From contig OX365955.1 in the NCBI GenBank assembly GCA_947247005.1, positions 39,969,822 through 40,033,821 on the forward strand: DNA of 64,000 nucleotides, read 5' to 3'. This stretch comes from Spisula solida. Its lineage: Eukaryota > Mollusca > Bivalvia > Venerida > Mactridae. Below are positions 1 through 12,200 of the stretch, piece by piece. Both the position numbers and the translations under genes were made by a program. The first letter of the stretch is position 1; each line of letters opens with the position of its first letter. The notes below the pieces were generated by a model that was not told the DNA's origin, ran no database searches, and worked only from the letters and a program-made list of their open reading frames with translations.

Positions 1-151
1 TAAGAGCTCATTAACTGACTCATTATTAGTATCGCAGCTTCATTTACCAAACTGTATAATTGTAAACAAATCATGAAGAATTTAATTTTGATCGTAAGTT
101 TAAGATTATCGTAAGTGCTTTGATAAAACCCAGATGTCCACATCTTCTTAC

Positions 152-276
152 CTGACTCAGTCTAGGAACATTTCTGAATTCCTCTTTGCTACCCGATCTT
201 TCTCGTATTATGTCCCTTCTTCTATCAAACATCCCCATAGGGCTTTCTCCCAGTGGTGTCCCCATTGGTGTGTCCC
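152..276 (-). CDS. TBC1D9: TBC1D9-like exon 27 (last in window)
   Basis: Residues 1014-1055, basic: [20 protein letters not shown] and then VPRLSQ, which aligns with LPKLNQ preceding the final conserved domain of TBC1D9. Acceptor TATATAG, donor GTAAGA. The protein continues beyond base 1. Confidence 0.85.
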
Positions 277-3200
277 CTATATAATAAAATGATTTATCAC
301 ACACTGTACACTTTTCTACAGTGCCATAAAACTCGTAATGCACAGTGATATTGCAAAGTGTGCATTAAAATACAAATGACGTCACGCATGTTATATACTT
401 ATATAAAGCGCTCTTTATAAGTGGAATCAAGTATGAATGTCTTAAACTGTCTAATTTTTTGTTGTGTAACTATGTGATAATTAGAATCTTAAATTTGTGT
501 TCATTTATTATAGAGTTTATGAAACTGGGTTGATTAAAATGAATATGAAGTGAGCCTTATCATTTCATTCAACTTGTTCCATAAATTCAATAATAAAACA
601 ACACTCATTCAATATCCTCAATGTTTAACATTTCATCCATACTGTTACACCTCAATAATAAGACCACCATAGGGACCTCTGAAAACTTGTCACATTACTG
701 ACTTGGTCTAAATATTGAGGTTAAATAGAAAGCAACTGTTACAGTGAAAATGTCATTTCAAGTGGGTGGTTTTATTAATGAGGTTAGGTACTCGACTATA
801 GATGTTTAAAGTAGAACTTCTACAAAATTTAGTGTTAACATAGACACAAAGAACTGCAAAAATTAGTTTTTCAAACAAGGCATGTAACTCCGCTTAAATG
901 GGGTTACCGTACTAGCCAAAACAAAATATAAGGAGCATGCTTCACATGTAACTTCACATGCTGATAATTATCCCTGATATTAGGCAACTAAGTTATCTGC
1001 TTTGGGAACAGGTGGGAAAAGGTTTAAATCACATTCTGACATGGCTGACTGGAGAGCTGACATGTTGTTGTCTCAAATAATAGTCATCATGTTGCTGCCA
1101 GTCAGTAGGCTAGCATAAACAGGGGTCCTAATGAGGTCTAATGTCCAAACCTGAAAACAAGTCGCTAGTCTGTTTCGGGTGCCATTATACACATCCCTAC
1201 ACCAAATCTCAGTTCAAACATTGTTCTATTGCTTAATTTCTGCCCATTGGAATTTCAAATGACCATAACTTTGTCAAATTTTTTCGTCAAATAACTTTTA
1301 TTTTCTGCACAATAGATAATTATTTTTAGTGCACCAAATTCTGATTACCGGATTATTCCAGAATCATAGGACCCCTGGATAAACAATAGGAGCCAGGAAT
1401 TAAATACAGTGCACCCTCTCCAAAACAGCCATCAGAAGATCCACACCTTCAAAACTTCCCTCTCTCCATATTTACTACCGGTATAAATTTAACCTCTTTA
1501 AGCAACAATCTATAAATAACATCCAATATTTGTAGCTCCCAAAGAGTGCTGTACTACAAAGGTTGTAATGCTTAGAAAGAAGCAATCCTAAATGCCTTTA
1601 ATAAATGGTAAAACCTAGGTCCCATGAGGAATTCCACATCGGCGATGTTCTCCCGGTATCTTCAGATTCCATCAGAATCATCACGTTTCCTTCCTATATC
1701 ACAATTATCTCATGACTTCCCCGAAGCTTCCCCCTGTTCCTGATGTCCTGATAACTCATTAATGTACATCGGGAGTACATCGCCGAGGCAAAAGAATGCT
1801 CAGTGAAACCTAGGCTTAGCACTACTACAAATGAACATAAGACACAAACCTTTACTAGTAGATGACTGGCTTCGTTCTTTCACAACAGTTCCAATATCTA
1901 CAGCTTTATCAGCGGGACTTGGCGGATCAGAGTCAGTCAATGAGGAGACCACACTTATATGCATCGCATCATTTCCTGTAGAGTCTGGAATCTCCTGGGC
2001 TTCTGTTGTAGCATAATCACTGTCTGTCTCATCAGGACAACTTGGTAGTTCAATGTCTACAAAAATACATTTTATCAGAGATTTAAGGAGTTATTTTGAG
2101 CTCTTGTAATCAACTTAGCCACAGACCAGTAGTGGTATTCAATATTGATCTTACTTGACTTAAGGATAAGGACAACTAATCAGATCATACCATATTAAAC
2201 TCTTGGGCAGTAACAGGCAATATGACTGGCTATCCTTATTCTCCAGTTAAATAAGATCAATATTGAATACAACCCCAGAACCATTTACATGTGTATATTA
2301 TTATCAGAACCATGACTATCTAGTACAGACAGAGTCAACACATGATTATAATTATCATACCAGTACATGGTGTGTTGTTTTTCAATTGTTTTCACTTACA
2401 TTGTATTCATGATTTGGTTTAATTTAAAAGCAGGTGCTTGTAAACATTGTGTACATGAATTTATAACCTGGGTTCTAAGAAACTGTCTTTATAAAGACAG
2501 CTAGCATATCACAGGCCAGATTATATTCCAAAATTTATTTTAATTTCTGCATTTCATCACATGTAATTTCTGGTGTTTCCTAGAAAGAAGGCATTTGTCT
2601 AAGAACCACTGTCCAAATATTACCCAACTCACAGGTTAGTCAGTGTAAAATATGTACCATTATGAACATTTTCTGACACACAAGAACTTTCATTTAAACT
2701 TTTTTCATTTTTTCAAAAATAGGTTCTTAACGGGTTCCATATTGTTCTTGACATTGGATTTGTTTATGGTGCATACTACTCCTACATTTTATTGGTATGT
2801 CCTTAACATTTATAAAAGATTTCTTATCCTGTAATAAATACACTTATATTACATAAAAGATGTTATAACAAATCTATTTAGAGATAATTTATTAAAAACT
2901 ATCTGAAAAATACATGAAACTCTTATTTCTCCAAATTATTTCTGTTGCTATGCAGACTATTCTATATTGTCAAGGAAATAATTAAAGGACAATGTTAAAA
3001 TGAACACTTTAATAAAGTGTATGGTAAGGGACCAGTAAATTGTAGTAATGGTTTAGATGTTGTTGTGTCAAGCTTTAGAATTGTGCTATATGTGTTTACT
3101 GCCATAAGCATGTTTAATTGGAAGATGATTGATAACCTGTCATTTATTGGAAATCATGTTTTTGATTATTCTTGAATAAACATAAATTGCACACTTCAGC

Positions 3201-6200
3201 AAGTATGTTCTCTTAAACTGCATGTTTAAATATTGCTCTAAACTTTACATGATGAGTTTTGCAAATTCCATACTGCTCTAGTTAATTACCACAGTATTTT
3301 GTCAATATTTTGATTTATCTCACTGTTGCTAGGCAACCACAAAAATGTAAAGTTCAAAATTATGTGTTTAAACAATAAGACACATTAGTGATGAAAATAA
3401 AACATATCTAAAGTATATTATGTGTTGTCTGTTTATTGTTAAGGCATGCTTGTTCTGCCTGAATGATTCTAGACCTAGAATAGTTATTTTGGAATAAAAA
3501 GGATGTTCCTTAGTAACAGCAAAATTGCCATAACTGGGTAATTATTCAAGATATCAACATGGAATTTACATGATTTGAAATCTAAAGGTCCACTTATTAC
3601 AATGATACTAAAAATAAAAAGGTGGTTTATGACCCACTCTCATAGTGGCATCCTCATGTGCTAAATCTTGTATTTTGTAAATATTTAGCGGTTGCTAGGT
3701 AACCAAAATATATTTGGTGATGATTTTGAACGGTTTTACAACTAAGAATCTTTGTGACGCCAAATGTACAAATCAAGTATGACATGATGTATTGGTTAGC
3801 TGATTAAATGTGCTTAACACACAGCATAGTTGTTACAACATTTGCACCAGAAATGGTGTAATTTTGAAGGAATACAGGCATCTACAAAATTGTCATAAAT
3901 CACTCAATTTTCAGAACATCGACATGATATTTGCAAAATTTGAAACGCTTTTCTTCAAAGGTTGCTGTGACATTAAAAGCTGCATCAAATGAAATATGAT
4001 GTGTGGTAAACCGTTTAAATTTGTTTAATTAACAGAATAATTGTTTCAGTTTTTACTTCTAAAACAGTGCAATTTTGACCGAATCACGAACTACTAGGTG
4101 TCAACAAAATAGTCATAAATCACTGAATTTTCAAGATATCAACATAAAATTTTCAGAATTTGAAAATTTAAACATCAGAGATTACTGTTACATTAAAAAC
4201 TGAAAATGTGATTTTTACCCACTAGCCCAAAAATTGCAGTCGTGGCCACATATAACTTTGCAAGAGAACCAGTCTAGGATAATTCCTGTGATCAAAATCC
4301 AAAATCACTGACAGATGATCCAACTATCCTATTACTAGTAACTGAACACAAGCACAAATGCTATCTTTCATGAGAAATATGTCTGACCTATGGATCAGTT
4401 GTGTGGGCCGGCACAACATGCCTGCAAGTCACCATTTATCAGTGTAAAGATCACTCAGCCTAAATATTATGTCAAAAGGTTTTCATGTGAATTTGTTGAA
4501 CAAACATTTTGTACAATTTACCTCTTAAATGTCAGTCTTTGACTACCCACTAGCTAAATATGGAAGGAATCTCCAGATTTTGTACAAACAAGGCTGTAAA
4601 GTGTCTGGAGGTTTCAGGTGACCTATGCATTAAATACTGTAGCACACAGGCAATCCAAAGCCACACAGAAACGACTGCAGGGCCTAGCAACCCACCCAAG
4701 AGTCAGACATAGAATGAACCATCCATATCCCCAACAATGGTTTGGTTTATTTGCTTTTATTTATCCTCGCCACCGGAAATCTATATGGGCTAGGCCCCCA
4801 GAAGAGGTTAGTAACTTTAGTTCTTGGTGGATAGTGCATGATACAGAAGATGCCCCAGTTCCAGAAGCATCCCTGATTCTTTTACGTGCCATTGTAAAGC
4901 ATCATACACAGGACTTTGCTTAACGCCTCGTCCGAAAGACTGTTAGTAATTTTAGTTATGTTGGGTGGGAAACACTGAAAAGCATTTCTATTTTTGACCG
5001 TCTGGAGGAGGGATCGATACCACAACTTTCGGATTGGTAGTCAGTAGCTCTTACCCTGGACCACTTGTCCACCCCCGCCATGGATATTTCAAGCAAGCCT
5101 ATATGCTCACATATATGACAAAGAATAACACACTGCATCATTAAAACATACCTTCATGGTCCGGGGATTCCGCATCCTCGTCAAAGAAGTTTGTGGCCTC
5201 AGTGGCACTTTCTGTTGAATCTAAAATACAGAGAAATGTATCTGAGAATAAAATATGTGTCAGTCTACCCTTTATACTAGTGTTGCAAGCCTTCAGGGTC
5301 AAGCATCAATACTTAAGCATATTTGTAATGTTCCAACATAAAGTTACAACCCTGATTTTATTCCATAGGGAATTGTTAATAAGGATAAAGTTACAAGTCA
5401 AAGTTTCCTGTAACTATATGCCACACGTCTGGGGCATAAACTATGTACAAAACCACTTTAAAAACTTCCCTTGCAATGAAGTACACCCACAATGTCTAAA
5501 CCTAAGCAGTCAATTAATGGATAAATTCAATACAGGAGTAAATTTTAGGCTGATTGGAATATATAAACAATAAAGGCTGCGTCATCCCCTCATCCATGTG
5601 ACCACTAACATAGTCATGACCCTAGTTTTTATTTGTGTTTCAAATCACTCAATAATTAAAGCCCCTCAACACTAACCCTAACTTAAGTAAGAGCTAAAGC
5701 CAGTTTTATCCAGAAGGTTTTACCGTAACTCCCAATTATATTCATTAGAGAATGCTAGGGGGAGTAATATGTAAATACCACATACCTGATTTTGGAGATG
5801 ACACACTGTCTTCATCTAACTCGTCAGTGTCCAGTAGACAGGGTGATTGGTGTAGTTCATATAGAAGTTTCAATCTCTGTGTATAATCAGCTTTACACAT
5901 CTTACACAGTAAATCTACAAACTCTTTAAAGTTGATCATATTGTCCTCATTTCTATCTATGTACTGCAAATATAAACCAAGTTCAGGGGTGTTAACAGGG
6001 CTAAATTAAAAATAAGTGAAATTGTATGCAGCCGAAAAAAAATTATCAAATAATTTTGGTTTTTGTCAAAAGCCTTAAAAAATGCTCTTTCAGAAATGAT
6101 AAATCCGGAATTCCGGATAAATTCGGAAAATTGATCCCTCTGCAAGTTCCAGTAAAACCAGTATCAATATATCTATACCATCAATCAACAAGCTTTTACA

Positions 6201-9200
6201 CAAGAAACTGACAACTTTTTTAAATATGGAGAATATGACAGTAACCAATGGCAGGAAAGATCATAAATTGCCTGACCAAGTAATCCAAATATTAATGACG
6301 ATTTATTGTGAAATTTCAAAATGTGCAATTAAATTTAAAATTCATTCAAAAATGCTTTTCTGTTTCAGCAACTTTCATCCAAGTGAATGTAAATAGTACC
6401 ATAGCAGGTAATACTTAAAATGACCAAGGATTCTTGCCCTGATCTCCCAAGGCATCTTAGTCTGAGCTAAATCTCATCTCAAACATTGTTATGTGTCTTT
6501 AAGTTAATTTCAATTGGAGGGCAAATTTTCAAGTGCACAAACTTCTGATTAATCTCAAATTCAGACTCTGACACATTGCAGTGTTGCCCACAACTACAGA
6601 AGAACTGGTTGGAATTTAAAGTTTATCTCATGTGTATCGGTGATCCACGAAGTGCATGTTAAACAAGCAAATTTGTTGAATTAATATCCCCCGCCTACAG
6701 GTTATCAGTATTTCATTGCACAGTTTGGAATGTAAGCTTCCATCAGACAACAATTGTCAATAAATCAATGGCAATAACTCAACAGAAAATTGACCAATAA
6801 AAATAACTTGACCGGCATCATCACAGTATAGTTGTTCATATTTATTTTAAGTTTCATGAAATTCTACCTGCTAGTTATTAGATGAAATTGGTCAATAAAC
6901 CAAGGGCAGTACAAGGGCAGTAACTCTAAGGAAAATTGACCAAATTGAATAAGCAAGTGTGCTAAGATGGCCCTGTATCTCTCACCTGTGCACATTGAAC
7001 TAGAAGAACCATATTCAAACAGGACCTTGATTGTGTTGCCATGGTTCTGCATGAATTTCAATTATTTAGCTATTCATAGAATGATAGAATGGAGCACACA
7101 AGAAATATTGTTACCAAGTTGTGATGAAATCCAGTCTGCAGATAAAAGTCTTCACTATTTATATATAGGGGTAAACGAGCCCCACTCACTGGCGGTCATG
7201 TTTTTAAACGAATCATGACAAAAATGTCAATTTTGTAAAAAGGTCACCCAAAAACTATTTCTGTAAAATTTTTTGGAAATCTGGCCAGTGGTTGATTTTT
7301 TATGAATTTTTAAAGTTTTTCCAATCGGTTGCCATGAGTTATTTATTGATCAGAAAAAAAACTTGACGGGCATCATCCCAGTATGCTAGTTCACATTTAG
7401 TTTAAGTTTCATGAAATTCTACCATCTAGTTACAGAGAAATGGCTGCGGAAGGACGGACGGACAACGCCATTTCAATACCCCCCTACCGATATCATCGGC
7501 AGGGGATAAAAAGCAACAAAACAGCAACGGTATTGCACCTGAATTCCTTATATCGCACAACTGCCTCTCCCCTCGGGGTTGGAGGTCATTGGCCAATTAT
7601 GCAGGAACAAAATTGAATGACCACACACTTATGACTGTCTCAGTCAAGTGCAAACAACAGAACAAATTTTATTTAGTTACAAACCCTGAAAGCTCTCAGT
7701 GCAAGGACTCCTGCCCTCTGACCTTTTGCCCATGGCGATAGGGACAAAAACATGGTCTTAAACTGATCAAAATCAACTTTGTAGATTTCATAGTATGGTC
7801 GTGTAGAGTCGTATTTATCGGCGAGATCTGCTGGCGGCTGATTGGTTCTCCAGTAACATGATGTCAGATATTCCTCCTATAAATAGACAAAAAATGTTAT
7901 ATAGTGTGGAGATATTAACCGGGCCCTCTCACCTTTTATTAGCATAAAGCTCTCATGAAACAGCTGATTTCTGATCTATATTTAACTCCAGTCGTATGTT
8001 TTCATAAGCAGGAAATAAAACAAATATTTGTGATGCGTAATTCAAAAACAAGCTTTGAGGACCGATCATTCTCGAAGTCAGAAAAAGTCCCAGTCAGCAT
8101 ACTGTAAAATCATTTAATTTCAATAGGACGAAATTTCGTGGTTTTGGTTAAAAAGACCATTTCGTGGGGACATAATTTCAAGGATTTCGGATTTCGTAAA
8201 AAATGGCATGGTCACAAATGATCAGAAATCATTCAAAAATCAAACAGATATAATAAGTGTTTTATTGCATGTTGATTACACAATCACAAATAAACATCCC
8301 AAAATCCCTGTCTTATGCCTGACCGAACTTGAAAGCATGTATGGCAGCCACTGTAAACTTGACATCTTTATTGTTATAACCATTCATTGGGGATTTAATT
8401 TCGTGGTTGAGGTCATTCATGAAATCCACAAAATTTAATCCCCCTTGAATATTAATAATATTACAGTACATGTACCTTAAACAGCATGTATAAATCCTCC
8501 AGATCCTTCCCTTTCACGAGAGTTATCTCAGACACGGATCTCAGAATATTCTTCATTGTATGGTCCTCTATAGTCTGTACGACACGTAATCGGAACTTGA
8601 GACGTAACTGACCGATATGTTGGTTGTCAAGGTGACCAAACTTCCTATAACTCTCCTCAATGAGGTCACTGACATCCACAGAAGTCTGGGGAATAAATAA
8701 TGTTTCACAAAATAAATTTATGCTAAACCGCATGCCTAAGTTACAAAGGGTCATAACTCATTTGATCAAGACACTTCCAGAAAAATCGACCAGAAAACAG
8801 GGTGCCGAATAAACTTTGCTTTATTATGTCACCTGGTCATGTGACTTGTGATAAACCGTCAACTGACCACGTGATCTGAGGGAATTTTTCTTATATGAGA
8901 GTTGCCAGTTGAAATATTAAGCTGATTAAGTGACCTGATAAATAGAATAATAGGTTTGGGACTTGGATGGAGTAAAGTTTATCTGGCTCACCAGATAAAT
9001 TCCTCTGTCTTGCCAGATAAACTTTTTCATCCACGGCACTAACCTATTATTCTCTATACAAAATCATCATAAGAGTTATGATAATTGTAAAGTACCGTAG
9101 ATTAATGAGGGCCAGTATGTGTGTCAAGTTACATTGCAATATTACAGATAGTAAACAAATATTGAACTTTATTAAAACTATACCCAAAGTGTCTAAGTTA

Positions 9201-12200
9201 AAGCAGGCTATAAATGCTTACAAAATCACCCTATTACCGTTGACTAATGATAATAAAATATGAGCGAAGTTTCATTGCAATAGTCTTGATAGTAAACGTT
9301 ATATATATGAGCCAGTCTCCGGGAAAACCTGCTATAATGACATTGTGTAATTACTATATGTAACAAGGTTTTGATGAAGCTCTAAAATAAGTAAAAATAC
9401 GTATCTATTGATTCTATTGTAAGTAATTGGCCCATATACTACTATATCTTAGCCTTAAATATTTCCATGAAGTATGTCGAAATCACATACGTCGTTGCTA
9501 TGGTGACCAATTTCAGAAAAATACTCTGATCGAGAAAAACGAGGACTAAGTTGTTTAAAACAGTAGTAGCCTTTCTCTGAATGCAAACAATTTCGATTTT
9601 GAGGTATAGTTTGAAAAAGTGAAACATAATTATAAATGTGGTACTATTTTGACCAGTTTGTGTCATGAATTGATCAAATGGTGTAACTATGGAACACTTG
9701 TTTCAGTTACGTCGAATAACGTTTGAATGACACACAAAAAGCTCTGATTAGGGACAGTACAGAAACAGCTGTAACTCCCTTAATACTGAAGATAATAACA
9801 TAACTTTGTTTGCAAATTGCTTAATTAACATTATCCTGTTACAGTATGGAAAATCTTAAAATCAATATTTTTGTCAAAATAGCAGGTTTTCCTGGAAACT
9901 GGCTCATATATATATATACAAAATGAATACCTACAATGACCACTTATAAATGACAACATTTCAAGATACTACAGCAAGTATATTTCAATGCCTCACAATG
10001 TCATAGAATCAGTGAAATACATGCATTATACAGCACAAAGAATTTGACATGATCCTGACCTTTATGCATGAATATATTACAAGGTTCTTGCTTTGAATAT
10101 ATTCATTTCTGCAGGCAAATTGTGCGATATCGGTCCTTTAGATTTGTGTTGGTATTATACCTTGAACGTCTTCATGATACTTCCTGCTTATGAAAACATA
10201 CAACCGAGATTATAAATATAGACTTATATATCGGCTGTTAAATTATGCTAACAGAGGTCGAGAGTCGTGTCAAATTCGCCGGACTATACAATGGTATGGA
10301 CAATAAAGAAATACCTTTTTAGTTACATATTCTGTACACATCATGTTTGTATGCGGTACTTTAGGCATAGTGGTGTCTCTGTTAGTTACGTTCTCTAGAT
10401 AAGAGCTCAATACCGGCATAGCTTCACCATCGTCCTTACACTCCAATAAATCTTTCCGTCGTGAGGATAAAATAGTTAATGCCACTTGAAATATCACCTA
10501 CAGATAGAATAGTTAATGCCACTTGAAATATCACCTACAGATAGAATAGTTAATGCCACTTGAAATATCACCTACAGATAGAATAGTTAATGCCACTTGA
10601 AATATCACCTACAAAGTAGCATATGTTTAATAAAATTAAACGTTTTACTATATAGGTCCCTTAAATTATGTTCTCTATGAGATTTCTGTTAGGAGAATGT
10701 TTAGATTGTGTACTGGGTGGCATGGTGTTGCACCAACTAAAATATAATTCTTTTATCAGCTCAAAGGGAAGACTGGGCTTGCCCAATTGTATTGCCTCTT
10801 TAAATGAAGTCATTATTATTATTATCATGCTACTTACTATTTGATTATCAACTGACAACAGTGCTATGGCTGCTAGGCAACAACAAATTGATGTCAGAAT
10901 ATTTCACATGAGAGCCAAAGCCTTGAGCATTTTTTGCCTCGGCAATGTACTCCCGATTTAAATTAATGAGCTATCAGGACATCAGGACCAGGTTCCTGTT
11001 GGTCTAGGGGAAACTTTGGTGAAGTCATGAGACAGTTTGTGATATTGGAAGGAATTGTGATGAATCGGGTAGCTTCGGAAGAAATCTGGAGAACATCGCT
11101 GATGTGGCATTCCTCAGTGGGACCTAGGCTTAAACAATGGAAAGTTAACTTACCTTTGCTCCATCATAGAAGAAGCAGTCCAAAATATTAACAGCACAAT
11201 TGAAAGGCATGACACTGAAATAAAGAAAAATATCTTAATTCAGGCCTGCGATTGCTCCAAGAGCAAAACGACTGAAATACCCTTCCCCCGCACAATCACA
11301 AAGACAAAAACATCATTTTAAAGAGGGTCAGATAAAATCTGAACCATTTTGCTTTGGAGATTTTAAGAAGAAAAGGAAGGAATCAGTCTGAAGGAGGAAG
11401 ATACACAGGCCTTTTCCTACTGACGTTACTAATTTTACACAGAAGTATAAAATATGTATTGTACCGGTAGCTGGAAAATGTTCACATAGTTTTCATCGTT
11501 ATTCGTGAAATCCATTCATTTCTAATTTGAATACTACAAGTCTCAACGTTTCTCTAGGGTTTATAGATAGTAAATTCATTTCATACTTTATTTATACAAA
11601 AATTAATTCATTATTAAAAATCATAATACATGTATACTGTATCTGCATTACAATTCAGTAGTAAACACATTTATATGCATGGCTACATAATATAGATGGG
11701 TCAAAATGTGCTGCAATACGCCTCTTCAATTAATTATATTTTTCTTCAATGTAACACCAGACTGTGGTTTTCTTAATGTTAAACAATACAGTTATCACTG
11801 TTTTTTGTTTGTTTTGTCTTATTAACATTTTACAAAATGATTTTGAATCTTTTTGATCCTGTATTTATTGACGCCAAAACCTTTCTAAGTTTTTTTACGC
11901 CAAATGTAACATCATTTTTTATGACGTCATAACCCATGACGTTGTTTATTTCTTTGTTTATTATTATTATTCCTGATGAAGACTCGAGAATATAGTCAAA
12001 ACATTGAATAATTCTGGAGTTTGTCTTGTTTTATTTTATTTCTGCAATGGAGTAAAGGGTTTTTAAAAAAATTACCTGAGAAATATAGTCAAGAACCAAG
12101 ATAATGAGATCATACTAAGCAAACCGAGCGTTTCGAGTTTTGCGTGCAACTCTGGAAGATTTTCTTTGATTAATTCCTCAAACACACCTGAAAAAAATTA

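Noticed and set aside
4618..4923. 101-codon plus-strand frame in RabGAP intron 25
   Set aside because: No domain, no splice context and no neighbouring coding signal; likely chance.
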